A DNA stretch of 64,000 nucleotides, taken from NCBI GenBank assembly GCA_030220185.1, contig JASPKZ010009849.1, positions 62,001-126,000 of the forward strand. The letters are read 5' to 3'. The DNA is from Diploptera punctata. Taxonomy: Eukaryota; Arthropoda; Insecta; Blattodea; Blaberidae. Below are positions 20,456 to 30,240 of the stretch, piece by piece. The notes under the pieces were generated by a model that searched no databases, was not told the origin of the DNA, and saw nothing but the letters and a program-made list of their open reading frames with translations. The stretch's first letter is position 1. Each line of letters starts with the position of its first letter. Position numbers and translations under genes: made by a program.

Positions 20456-21348
20456 CATTATTCACCTCATATCTAACTCATATTGTCTAAGATAAACCTC
20501 ATAGTGTTATATATAATTGTAGGCTTTCACGGCCGGCGTCTTGATCCATATTTGGTTCGTCTTCCGGGCTTATAGGCCGTGGTCTGGTTGTCTTCTTACT
20601 CGACGTTTCGTCTACTGCTGCGGTAGACCTCATCAGGAGATACTGCGTGCTTTCTGTGAACTCCTCAACAGTCGGCTGCAGACTGGCTGGTCGTTGGAAA
20701 CTGTCTCTCTGTTTATAGCTAAACCCCGGGTGGAGGGGAGGTTTTCTGCGCGCACCGAGTTGTGCGCTGTATTGCCGTGTGCAGAAGTCATAGGCTTCGT
20801 TGTCGTGTTATGTAGTGCTGGGATCCAAATTTTGTTTATCTTCAAGGTTTTCTTTCTTCTTTTTTGTTGAAGGAATTTTTATGTTTGTATATTTCTATGG
20901 CTTCTCTGTATAGTCTGGTGTAGTAATGTGATGTTTGTGATAATACCTGGGTATCTTCAAATCTTATAATATGTTGTTGGTTGTTCATCAAGTGTTCCGC
21001 TACGGCCGATTTTTCATTTTGTTTTAACCTGCAGTGTCTCATGTGTTCTTGTAATCGTGTGTTGATCATTCTTTTTGTTGTACCGATGTACACCTCTCCA
21101 CAACTGCACGGGATACGATATATACCGGCATGACTCAAAGGATCTCTAGTGTCTTTGCTGGGCGCAGTATATTGCTGATTTTTTGTGTTGGTTTGTAGGT
21201 TGTTGCTATGTTGTATTTCTTTAATATTCGTCCAATTTTCTCTGTTGTTGTTTTGATATAAGGTAGGTAAACCTTACCCTTTATCTCTTCCTTGTTTTCG
21301 TTTTCGGGCCTATATTTCTTTGGATTTATGGCTCGATGAAAATCTGTT

Positions 21349-21693
21349 TTGCTGTATCCATTATCCCGCGGGATAATAAAAACCCTGGTTGAACGAGCCA
21401 AAAGGATTTCGGAACCACAGTATCTGCAAGAAGAAATCAATCATCTCCATGCAGCTTTTCTTACCAATGGATACAGCAAAACAGATTTTCATCGAGCCAT
21501 AAATCCAAAGAAATATAGGCCCGAAAACGAAAACAAGGAAGAGATAAAGGGTAAGGTTTACCTACCTTATATCAAAACAACAACAGAGAAAATTGGACGA
21601 ATATTAAAGAAATACAACATAGCAACAACCTACAAACCAACACAAAAAATCAGCAATATACTGCGCCCGCCAAAGACACTAGAGATCCTTTGA
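21349..21693 (+). pseudogene. PLE linker region, right half of the dimer
   Basis: 114 codons between the RT and the nuclease: LVERAKRISEPQYLQEEINH, NGYSKTDFHRAI, then the TTEKIGRILKKYNI stretch conserved in Penelope-like proteins. The frame ends in KTLEIL and a stop. Adding one base restores KDTRDPLSHAGIYRI. Non-functional as it stands. Confidence 0.8.
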
Positions 21694-22190
21694 GTCATGC
21701 CGGTATATATCGTATCCCGTGCAGTTGTGGAGAGGTGTACATCGGTACAACAAAAAGAATGATCAACACACGATTACAAGAACACATGAGACACTGCAGG
21801 TTAAAACAAAATGAAAAATCGGCCGTAGCGGAACACTTGATGATCAACCAACAACATATTATAAGATTTGAAGATACCCAGGTATTATCACAAACATCAC
21901 ATTACTACACCAGACTATACAGAGAAGCCATAGAAATATACAAACATAAAAATTCCTTCAACAAAAAAGAAGAAACCTTGAAGATAAACAAAATTTGGAT
22001 CCCAGCACTACATAACACGACAACGAAGCCTATGACTTCTGCACACGGCAATACAGCGCACAACTCGGTGCGCGCAGAAAACCTCCCCTCCACCCGGGGT
22101 TTAGCTATAAACAGAGAGACAGTTTCCAACGACCAGCCAGTCTGCAGCCGACTGTTGAGGAGTTCACAGAAAGCACGCAGTATCTCCTGA
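21690..22190 (+). pseudogene. PLE GIY-YIG endonuclease, right half of the dimer
   Basis: The GIY-YIG fold begins at residue 5 (GIYRIPCSCGEVYIG), with the catalytic Arg in TTKRMINTRLQEH and a HCRLKQNEKSAVAEHL stretch with the conserved Glu. The long tail of PLE type ends in LRSSQKARSIS. PLE endonucleases nick target DNA to prime reverse transcription. The mirror copy on the left arm is cut at 20842-21138. The frame end overlaps the ribozyme-like motif at 22187-22217. Confidence 0.85.
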
Positions 22191-22319
22191 TGAGGTCTAC
22201 CGCAGCAGTAGACGAAACGTTGAGTAAGAAGACAACCAGACCATGGCCTATAAGCCCGGAAGACGAACCAAATATGGCTCATAGTGTTACTTTCTTGAAA
22301 TATTAAATTAATATTTCAA

Positions 22320-22560
22320 GGAAAAAAAAATCCCAAATAAATGTCTTCTTAATAAAGAAGCTGCCACTTGCAAGATAGAAGAAAAGGTTTCATAGCATTT
22401 GGTGCGTGGGAATTGACAGGGTATATAAGAGAAAAATTTGCATTTAGATTGGAACTCATCCAGATAGCTCAGTCGGTAGAGCATTGGCCTAGAAAGCCAA
22501 AGGTCTCTGGATCGAATCCCAGTCAGAGCATATAAATTTTCTCTTCAAATATGATTAAAT
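22320..22560 (+). repeat. Single tRNA-like foldback arm F8
   Basis: Arm body (caaataaatgtcttcttaat ... gtatataagagaaaaattt) and one plus-strand tRNA-like module, 22457-22529: TAGCTCAGTCGGTAGAGC, ATTGGCC TAGAAA GCCAA, B box altered to GATCGAATCCC. Confidence 0.7.
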
Positions 22561-22689
22561 AAATAGTCTAGCTTTTATATATATATATATTTCAATTTTA
22601 ATATTTACCAATACTGGACAATTATTATTTTGAAAAAAAAAATTAACGCTTGAACTGGGATTTGAAAAAAAAGTCTAGCTTGAACTTTT

Positions 22690-22930
22690 ATTGAAAAAAA
22701 TCACTATGAGGTTTAATTTAAGATTAAATTAAAATGCTTCATATCTCACCTCATATCCAGTCTTCTAATTATACTGTGGTTTCAAAGCCTTGGCAGCTTC
22801 ATCTTCAGTAATTTCTCATCGACATAACATCAATTGATAAGAAATTACTGAAGATGAAGGTACCAAGATTTTGAAACCATGGTATAATTAGAAGACTGGA
22901 TATGAGGTGAGGTATGAAGCATTTTAATAT
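22690..22930. repeat. Hammerhead-type palindrome P5, motif on both strands
   Basis: The clearest copy. + strand, 22843-22889: stem I AATTA/TAATT, core CTGAAGA (22848-22854), arm, GAAA (22873-22876), stem III ACCATGGT, predicted cleavage after GUA. The minus strand of the left arm repeats the order (stem I AATTA/TAATT, CTGAAGA, AAGC/GCTT stem, GAAA, ACCACAGT). Outer arms are cacctcatatccagtcttct and mirror, with head cactatgaggtttaattta. Confidence 0.8.
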
Positions 22931-23174
22931 AATCTTAAAGTTGGTTGGTTGGTTGGTATCTAATGTTGAGCACTTGATAATGAAATCATTCGCTCTCTTG
23001 CACTCCAATATTTAGCAGAAAGGTTGGTCTCTTCTACAAAAAGCTGGACAATGGAGGAGATGGTTTCTTTCCATAATAATCTTAAAGTCTAACTTGTTTA
23101 GTCATCTTGTTTAAGACGCCACTAGATGACATGTGTGAACAATTCTTCATTAATTTCAATAGAATATTCATTCA

Positions 23175-23325
23175 ATGAATGAATGAGTTATTTTATGTTG
23201 AGTTGTTTTCACTCACCTCATACTTCTTAACTCCCTTGCAGACCCGGGTTTCTTCACTGCATTTGTGACATTTTCAATGCCGTATCACGTTCAGAACTGA
23301 CATCCAACGGCCTCCTCTGAAATAG
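23175..23325 (-). mobile_element. PLE 3'-terminal fragment
   Basis: About 130 bases matching the 3' end of PLE-A: ttttcactcacctcatactt, agacccgggtttcttcac, gacattttcaatgccgt. On the minus strand it has stem TCAC/GTGA, GAAA, stem III ACCCGGGT and a GUC triplet, but the core is TTGAAAA rather than CUGANGA. Confidence 0.65.
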
Positions 23326-23379
23326 GTAAATTAATGAACACAATTAAATTATTGTAAATCAATGGTAAAGAAAAAAAAT

Positions 23380-23505
23380 ATAATTGAAGAGAAAAATTTT
23401 CGCCTAGACCGGGACTCGAACCCGGGACCCTAGGCGAAAATTTTTCTCTTCAATTATAATTTATCCTTCAATGAGAAGTGTTAAATTAATAATAAAATCG
23501 TCAAA
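23380..23505. repeat. Collapsed tRNA-like foldback
   Basis: A minimal palindrome: gagaaaaattttcgcctaga...gaacccgggaccc joined directly to taggcgaaaatttttctctt and ttatccttcaatgagaagtg. Only the 3' half of one module remains. It looks like a deletion between the two arms. Confidence 0.65.
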
Positions 23506-23509
23506 GAAA

Positions 23510-24440
23510 AAAATGTTTGTCTGAACCGGGAATCGAACCCCGAACCTTTAGCTTTCTGTGCTAATGCTCTGTCCACTGAGCTAATTCAGGCTTCATTCAC
23601 AAAACACAATGAATGGCTTCTACCTGAAGAAGACATGAAGCGACTCCACACAGCTCAGTGGACAGAGCATTAGCACAGAAAGCTAAAGGTTCGGAGTTCG
23701 ATTCCTGGTTCAGGCAACATTTTTTTCTCTTTACCATTGATTTACAATAATTTAATTGTGTTCATTATTTACTTATTTCTACCATAGTAATAGCTATAGC
23801 TTCTCAATATTAATTTAATAAATAATGCTATAGCTGTGTGGAGTCCCTTCATGTCTTCTTCAGGTAGAAGCCATTCATTGTGTATTTGTGAATGATGATT
23901 CATTGCAATTGAATGTGGGACACGTAGAGTAAGGTAAAGGAAGGATTTCTGCTTGGATGGGAATGAAGCCTGAATTAGCTCAGTGGACAGAGCATTAGCA
24001 CGGAAAGCTAAAGGTTCGGGATTTGATTCCCAGTTCAGGCAAACATTTTTTCTCTTTACCTTTGATTTACAATAATTTAATTGTGTTCATTAATTTACTT
24101 ATTTCTATCATAGTAATAGCTTTAGCTTCTCAATATTAATTTAATAAATAATGCTATAGCTGTGTGGAGTCCCTTCGTGTCTTCTTCAGGTAGAAGCCAT
24201 TCATTGTGTATTTGTGAATGATGATTCATTGCAATTGAATGTGGTACCAGTAGAGTAAGGTAAAGGAAGGATTTCAGCTTGGATGGGAATGAAGCCTGAA
24301 TTAGCTCAGTGGACAGATCATTAGCACGGAAAGCTAAAGGTTCAGGGTTCAATTCCAGGTTCAGGCAAAATTGTTTCTCTTTACCATTGATTTACAATAA
24401 TTTGTGTTCATTAATTTACTTATTCTATCATAGTAATAGC
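23510..24440. repeat. tRNA-like foldback plus 326-base tandem array
   Basis: One minus module (23519-23591) faces a plus module (23645-23715, 5' acceptor replaced). Two further plus modules follow at 23968-24040 and 24294-24366, exactly 326 bases apart. Each unit holds atgctatagctgtgtggagt, tcttcttcaggtagaagcca and gtaaggtaaaggaaggattt. Modules are of the GCCTGAATTAGCTC type with B box GGTTCG-GATTTGATTCC variants. Confidence 0.8.
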
Positions 24441-24474
24441 TTTAGCTTCTAAATATTAATTCAATAAATTAAAG

Positions 24475-24740
24475 AAACCTCATAGTGTAATTTCCTACCT
24501 ACATTACTGAATGAGTTATTACTTATCTTACCTCATAGTTTGTTTTTTTAAACACGGGAACTGCAGTTTTCAACAGGAGTCCTCCTTATCTTCAGCCGAC
24601 ATTATGACTACCGGATTTTCATTGGAATTGGCTGAAGATAAGAGGGGACTCCTCTTGAAAACTGCAGTTTCTGTGTCTAAAAAAAACAAAGTATGAGGTA
24701 AGATAAGTAGTGACTCATGTGTTCATTAAATAAGATGTTA
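24475..24740. repeat. Hammerhead-type palindrome P6
   Basis: Arms tgagttattacttatcttac...cacgggaactgcagttttc and mirror. + strand: CTGAAGA (24632-24638), spare T, perfect six-pair stem AAGAGG/CCTCTT, GAAA (24657-24660), then AACTGCAGTT. The minus strand of the left arm has CTGAAGA with stem AGGAG/CTCCT. The loop sequences differ while the stems stay paired. Confidence 0.75.
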
Positions 24741-24824
24741 TTTCCCATATTTAGCTATGAAAGAATCTTCATTACTTCAGCTCACAGGAATTATATAACT
24801 ATAGAGAATAATCTTCATTAAATC

Positions 24825-25215
24825 AGAAACCTAATAGTTCAGCTGGTAGAGCACTAGTGTACAAAACCAAAGACGTTAGCTTCAAATCCCAATTTTGGCA
24901 TACATTTTTCCCTTTAAATTTAATTTGACTTTGAGTGCAAAGTGATAAATTCAACACTAAACACTGAATTTAAGTCATATTTGAAGAGAAAATTATACAC
25001 TCAGACTGGGACTCGAACCCAGGACCTTTGGGTTTCTAGACCCATGCTCTATTGACTGAGCTATCGAGCAAGTTCCAATCTAAATGTAAATTCTTCTCTT
25101 ATATACATTGTCAATTCCCACTCACCAAATGCTATGAAACCTTTGCTTCTAACTTTGCCAATGCGGCTTCTTTATTAAGAAGACATTTATTTGGGAATTT
25201 TACTTTACATTATAA
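24825..25215. repeat. Decayed tRNA-like modules and foldback arm
   Basis: A worn plus-strand module at 24828-24899 (TAGTTCAGCTGGTAGAGCAC, B box lost) and a minus module at 24999-25069 followed by an arm body (acattgtcaattcccactca ... tttatttgggaattttact). They are mirror-placed, so probably one old palindrome. Confidence 0.6.
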
Positions 25216-25229
25216 AGCCAATATGACTT

Positions 25230-25830
25230 ATATTAAATTAATGTTGGGAAGTAAACATTATGAGGTATAATCATTAAAATCATCGGAGAACATTTTGTTA
25301 CACAACTTCTCATAAGGATTCATGCTTCCATGATACCGCGGTTTCAAACACAGTCATGTTCATCCTTAGCCATAACTCCGACCGACAAAATTCTTCGGCC
25401 GTCAGTCGGAGTTATGGCTGAGGATGAACACGACTGTGTTTGAAACCGCAGTATCATGGAAGCATGAATTCTATGAGGTGAGTTGTTTAAACAAAATATA
25501 AAAAGGTAAAGTGATCCCACAACAGGCCTCAGGAGGCCTTTGGGGTAGTAGGAGTTAAGGCTCCCACTTTTTCTAGACAATCGGCACTTGATGTCAGCCC
25601 TGCGTGACGGCCGCCTTTACCCCAGAACAAGCGTCTGGTACTCATTTCCGTTAGAGGCTGAGTCGACCCCAGGGCCATAGTGCCGCCAGAGGGTTTGGGT
25701 CAGTTTAAAAATCCTGACCCCAGCGGGACTTGAACCCTCGACCCTCCGGCTTGTAGCCCAGTGCCTTAACCACTACGCTACGGCGTGCCCCCTTAAACAA
25801 AATATTCTCCGATGAATTTTAGCCAATAGG
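25230..25830. repeat. Hammerhead-type palindrome P7, split by a SINE
   Basis: Head gggaagtaaacattatgagg, arms aaaatcatcggagaacattt and the mirror now cut at 25499 and resuming at 25793 (ttaaacaaaatattctccga). + strand: CTGAGGA (25418-25424), spare T, stem GAACAC/GTGTTT, GAAA (25442-25445), ACCGCAGT and GUA. The minus-strand arm has CTAAGGA, with the invariant G changed. Confidence 0.8.
25500..25792 (-). mobile_element. tRNA-derived SINE, family G (copy 1, with 13-base duplication)
   Basis: On the minus strand it starts GGGGCACGCCGTAGCGTAG, with A box TAGCGTAGTGG and B box GGGTTCAAGTCCC, then a body of about 200 bases ending near ggtaaaaag-type sequence. ttaaacaaaatat at 25487-25499 and 25793-25805 is its target duplication. 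The insertion splits palindrome P7 and is therefore younger. Confidence 0.9.
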
Positions 25831-25849
25831 CTTCTTTCGATGTTTTTAT

Positions 25850-26010
25850 TATTCATTTCATACATCTCAATGATGGACAAATAATATTTGAAGAGGAAAA
25901 TTATATGCTCAGACTGGGATTTGAACCCAGGACTTTGGCTTTCTAGACCAATACTCTAAAGAAAAAGCCGTACTGACTTCATAATTTAAAATTCCCAAAT
26001 AAATGTCTTC
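25850..26010. repeat. tRNA-like foldback remnant
   Basis: gtttttattattcatttcat...aagaggaaaattatatgctc and the 3' part of a minus-strand module (25908-25960), then the arm fragment cccaaataaatgtcttcttaa that continues beyond the piggyBac at 27349. Confidence 0.65.
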
Positions 26011-26014
26011 TTAA

Positions 26015-27348
26015 CGTATTGGTGACCGACAGTTGTGCGTTCCACCCACTCCTGCTTGATCGGACATTTCTGTCAGTAGGATGGACTTTTAAATTTTTAA
26101 ACCGCGCTAGCACAGTGTGGCTTTACATCAATATATTTACAGTCAATAACAATAATACATAAGTAATTCTTTATTAGTGTTCTTACCAGACCTTCTAGTA
26201 GAAATTGAGGGTTGGAAACATTCCCCTTTATGTAAAGGCACAGTGCAAAAGGAGCATATGTAGCGAATTTCTTTTCTTGTGTTCACTGCAAATGCAGCAA
26301 GTTTTGGAGGGGTATTTTTCTTCCTGTCACAATTGATGTTAATTTATGTGTCTTCATGTCTCTTGACAGCCTATCTGCTGGGTCTTGACCTGGTGTCCTA
26401 GAAATGGTTTCCTTTTCTCTATGTCTTTCTTCCTCTTCCCTGACATCTGTTCCTAATTTCACGACTGCCCAGCAAGAGGCTGTTTCAAGCAAAAAAAATC
26501 TGTTTGACATTTTGTTGTTAGGATTTTGAAATTTATAGACCCTGAAAGCATTAAAGAGTGCACAATTCAGAAGCCACAGTACAACTTTCTTGCTCCATTT
26601 CACTGTTTTTCTGTGGTGAAACAAGAGTGGCATTTGTGATAGGTACTGGTCAGCCCTGTCTACGCCATTCACATACTTGTTATATTGAAGTATTCAATAG
26701 GGCATTTTTACAACTTTACCCCTCCCACTCTCGTGTTGCCTGATGCAATGTGCCAACCATTCTTACGTCTCTTTTATCTCTCAATGTTTAAAGCAAAACT
26801 TCGCCCTTACTACGAAATACACTTTCTCCTGGTTTGAGTTTATTTCCTGCTTCCAAAAATGATTTTTGAAGCCCTCTGTTAATCTATATTGTTCCACAAA
26901 CTCTCTTCTTTCTTTCGAGCAAATTTTCAGCTATAGACACACTGTTATAATAATTATCCTGGTAGACATGGTGCCACAGATATAAATTCGGTGCAGAATG
27001 CAAAATAGTGTTTCTTCTAATTTATTCCCTCTGCAACATATTTTACAGGTTACATATATATCCCGTAATCGCCTAACTACCCACACTAAAATTCCATATT
27101 TCACCAGCCGTCTGTCTTGAAACTGTAAACTACCCTTTCTGTAAAGATGGAAATTTCATTAAAGAGAAGAGACGGGTACAAATATAACTAAAATTTATTT
27201 CACTACGAGAAAAAGCAAAATTGCATACCTCCTTCAAACGCGAAGAGGCAGGGAAACCATACAAAACGTAAAAATGGAAATCTTGGTGACCGGTCGTCTA
27301 GTACTGGACATTTAAACACAGAGATCTCCGTGGCCCGTCACCAATGTG
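26015..27348 (-). mobile_element. piggyBac remnant in an identifiable TTAA site
   Basis: Flanked by TTAA at 26011-26014 and 27349-27352. Inner ends CGTATTGGTGACCG and CGTCACCAATGTG are inverted. The host sequence reads cttc-TTAA-taaagaag when the element is removed, which is the tRNA foldback consensus. The minus strand holds DDE-domain pieces (YQDNYYNS, ESVFRSKGEVLL, RDKRDVRMVGTLHQATR) and a 129-codon C-terminal frame. At about 1.33 kb it is just over half the usual length, with the N-terminus gone and stops inside. Confidence 0.88.
26283..26672 (-). pseudogene. piggyBac transposase C-terminal fragment
   Basis: Reads MNGVDRADQYLSQMPLLFHH, RKTVKWSKKVVLWLLNCALF, NAFRVYKFQNPNNK. This is the conserved DDE_Tnp_1_7 end including the third catalytic Asp region (NGVDRADQ). 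The cysteine-rich domain continues in another frame at 26210-26290 (RYICSFCTVPLHKGECFQP). Catalytically incomplete. Confidence 0.88.
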
Positions 27349-27352
27349 TTAA

Positions 27353-27440
27353 TAAAGAAGCCACCATTTGCAAAGATAGAAGCAAAGGTTTCATAGCATT
27401 TGGTGCATGGAAATTGACAACGTATAAAAGAGAAGAATTT
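27353..27440 (+). repeat. Continuation of the split tRNA-like foldback arm
   Basis: aataaagaagccaccatttg ... gtataaaagagaagaatttg is the arm body interrupted by the piggyBac. The tRNA-like module that should follow is missing. Confidence 0.65.
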
Positions 27441-27594
27441 GCTATCTGGGTCACTTTCGTGCCATGGATTTTTTTAGATATAGCTTAACTGTGATGCAGG
27501 TTGATAAATTAAGATCTATACTTTATATTCATTCCAGCTCAATCGCTAGATCAGACTTTAGAGATGAGGCGGAATCTATGGGGAGGTGAGATGA

Positions 27595-27835
27595 TTTGTT
27601 AAAATTTTATCACTTACCTCATAATTCTTCTTTTTTTGATAACATAGTTTCGGAACTTTACACTTCACTTTTAATAATTTATAGCCTCCTTTTCAACAAG
27701 ATGTTTTTCAGACCATGCATGGACAGCCACTGCAGATTTTTCTATTTCCCCTTTCTTGACGTTCCTGAGATGTTCTTTCACTCTGGTTTTCAAATTTCTC
27801 TTAGTTTTTCTTAGTTTATGACATATATTCCAACT
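27595..27835 (-). mobile_element. PLE-F fragment
   Basis: Terminus aaaattttatcacttacctcata at the left. The minus strand encodes a KRNLKTRVKEHLRNVKKGEI and KSAVAVHAWSEKHLV type stretch, the region just after the GIY-YIG core. Confidence 0.65.
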
Positions 27836-27900
27836 AACTATACCTAACTCACTCTCACTATGAAACCCAAAGGTTCATGGCCACATGAACATAAGTTCTC
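27836..27900 (-). mobile_element. LINE 3' tail fragment, family 1
   Basis: taactatacctaactcactc tail and caaaggttcatggccaca, matching the 3' end at 4017-4060. Confidence 0.55.
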
Positions 27901-27904
27901 TATA

Positions 27905-28690
27905 TATTTTAATATTAATAGAAAATCGTCTCACTTCATATTCTATCTTCTTTTTAAATTGGTTTTAAGTAATTAATTCTCCATCTTCAGTATTTTCTTG
28001 ACCGTTGTTCTGTCATGGTGATGCATGACTTCTTCCTCCACTTAGACCAATAAACCTCCAAATCAAATCATATTCCCTGGGAATTTCAAAATTCATTAGT
28101 TTCTCGTCCTTTTTTTTTTTTAATCTAGATTTTTTTCCAAACTGTAAGTTCTTTAGGTTTTTCTGTTTGTTTTATTAATTTAGCCTTTTATTCAATTTGA
28201 TGTTTTTCTTGACCAAGCATGAGCAGTTACTACAGACATTTTTTACGTCCCAATTTTTAACACTCCTAAATTGTTCCTTCTTTCTGGTTTTAAAATTTCT
28301 TTTGTTTTGACTTCTTAGAATTTTATACCAAAAGGTAAGAAAAATGTATATCCTTCTTATTAAACCGGTAATTAGATTCCATGCTCAGTACTTTCACAAC
28401 CATTGTAATATTGTCTTGAAGATCACCTGTTTTCCCTATGTAGATTTTATCACAATCTCCATGTTTTATTTAATAAATACCTGATTTATTTTCTTATTTC
28501 ATTTTCTCATATTTGTTGGATTTGATTACTTTATTGAGGTTAAAGTAATTTTTCAGTGCCCATCTTTACATTGAATGTTTTGAAAATTTTCTGTAACTTG
28601 TGTTGCTTCACGACAGAACAGCACGCAAGAAAATACTGAAGATAAGAGAATTAATTACTCTGAAACCGATTAAAAAAAGAGCCAAATTTG
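27905..28690 (-). mobile_element. PLE-G, flanked by inverted hammerhead-like motifs
   Basis: Degraded Penelope-like C-terminus on the minus strand (MNFEIPRE-type near 28080, LTVWKKI near 28140, nuclease relics to 28460). At each end is the same motif inverted: minus strand 27955-27995 and plus strand 28635-28665 (CTGAAGA, spare T, AGAG/CTCT stem, GAAA, then CCGATT). Outer arms catattctatcttctttttaaa and attaaaaaaagagcc mirror one another. Confidence 0.65.
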
Positions 28691-28704
28691 AGTTAAGATG
28701 ATTT

Positions 28705-29055
28705 TTTGTCGCAGGTTCAAACCCGGCCAGGGTCAATGAATTTTTAGGATGGAAAAATCCAAGGAGCAAGTCCTCTGGGAGGGTCTTTAAGCCGTGGATC
28801 CCAAGCCTGAAGACTTTCAGGCTCGTAAAAGATCCTTAAGCCGGAATAAAACGGCCTCTAGGCAAAATTACCAAATTTTCCCGTCCTAGTACTTCCTTGG
28901 TTATCTAGATGTCAGTATGAGGCAGAACACTGACCATGGGCCACTCCAATGACATCTATACAAAACATGTAATTAAATTAGTATGTTGAATTTCTTCCCT
29001 ATAGGGGGAGAGTGCCTAAATCTCATTGAGGGGAAAAAAAGGGCTTACATGAAGA
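28705..29055 (+). mobile_element. tRNA-derived SINE, family C (copy 1)
   Basis: B box GGTTCAAACCCGGCC near the start (the A box is lost), then the shared body: gatggaaaaatccaaggagc, gaagactttcaggctcgtaa, cgtcctagtacttccttggt. It ends with gagggg...gggcttac. Other copies are at 32763-33157 and 34726-34960. Confidence 0.8.
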
Positions 29056-29399
29056 ATTAAAATATTAAATTATTAATATTTCATACTGTTACTTCCTACA
29101 AAGTTTAAATATTCTCTATACGTATCCCTATCCAAGTCCAATTTTCCAGTCATTCCCAGTATAATTCACCTCACTCTTATTTTGCATAGATGTGTGTAAG
29201 AGAGAGATCAATACTAATAAAATTCCATTGAGATATTAGACAAATTACAAAATAATAAAATGAATATCTGGTAGTGAACATCCTGAATATGATTAAATTC
29301 TTTTTTAAACTTGATGGCCTTTCAGAAACTGGTTCCATCATTAGCAGAAGGTTTTAAGTTATCAAGTTGAGGACAGTATTAATTTTATTATTTTATATT

Positions 29400-30240
29400 A
29401 TGAAAGAAATCAATGCATGCATTAAATGAAATATGTAAATTATACGATCTAAAGATTTCTGTAAGGAAAACGAAGACCATGGCTTTTAGAGGAAGAGATC
29501 CAAAATTATTTTAGAAAATCAAAGTATAGAACAGGTGTCTAGTTTCAAATATTTGGGCTGTGATGTTGGCTACAATGTGGAAAGAGATATTGACTCCAAA
29601 ATAAATAAATTTCAGACGGTGTGTGGAACAATACAGAGAACATTCAAAAATAAAATTAGAAAAGAAACCAAGATAAAAATGTATAATGTTATGGCGGTTC
29701 CCACAATATTGTATGGATGTGAAACTTGGGCTCCAGTGAAAAGACAGAAGGATAGAATACAGACGGCGGAGATGAGGTTCCTAAGACAAGTAAAAGGATG
29801 TACAAGACTTGATAGAATAAGAAATGAGGATATAAGAGAAGAATTGAAAGTACAGCCTTTATTGGATAAAGTCACGAATTACAGACAGAAATGGATTGAT
29901 CACATGGATGGAATGAGTAAGGAGAGATATCCATTGTTAGCAAGAAATTATCAAGCAAGAGGAAGATGTGATGTTGGAAGACCTAGAAGACGTTGGGCTG
30001 ATGTATTATGAAGTCGGAACGGGCAATTGCTTATCCCTGGAGTGATGATGGTGATGGATGATATTATGAAAGAACATGTCTCAAGAATGGCTTGATCCAG
30101 GATCCCCAAGACAATAATGAACTACTGTCCAAATGGGAAACGGTCAGTTGGTCGACCTATGAAAAGATGGCACGAAAACCGCTTTCTCAGGCCATAACAG
30201 TGCTTCTAGGACTAATACCTGGCATGATGATGTGAAAGAG
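29400..30240 (+). mobile_element. LINE fragment, family 3 (tail), two pieces
   Basis: A 158-codon frame with FKYLGCDVGYNVERDIDSKI, ILYGCETWAPVKRQKDRIQT, AEMRFLRQVKGCTRLDRIRN and ARGRCDVGRPRRRW. It is preceded by a KISVRKTKTMAFRGRDP stretch in another frame. A second LINE tail (30063-30240) repeats the CPNGKRSVGRPMKRWHEN ending also seen at 10.4 kb. Confidence 0.8.

Larger units (their letters stand above)
20510..22277. mobile_element. Penelope-like element PLE-E, inverted dimer
   Basis: Two PLE 3' halves face each other. Left (-, 20510-21365) and right (+, about 21466-22277) each encode NGYSKTDFHRAINPKKYRPE and YLPYIKTTTEKIGRILKKYN. A GIY-YIG nuclease follows (HAGIYRIPCSCGEVYIGTTK, RMINTRLQEHMRHC). 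The centre is an 18-base perfect palindrome, attatcccgcgggataat. The right half also keeps an upstream GIIKTLVERAKRISEPQYL stretch. Both halves share the same frameshift just before the GIY motif. Near each outer end is CTGATGA, a GTCTAC/GTAGAC hairpin and GAAAC. ctcatagtgtta at 20498-20509 and 22278-22289 is a 12-base target duplication. Confidence 0.9.

Noticed and set aside
20600..20640. Complete, active hammerhead in the PLE-E ends
   Set aside because: CTGATGA, the GTCTAC/GTAGAC hairpin and GAAAC are present, but I could not find a convincing stem I or cleavage triplet; kept only as a motif.
23510..24440. CRISPR-like regular spacing
   Set aside because: The regular spacing comes from 326-base repeat units with tRNA-like modules in a eukaryotic genome; no short direct repeats with unique spacers.
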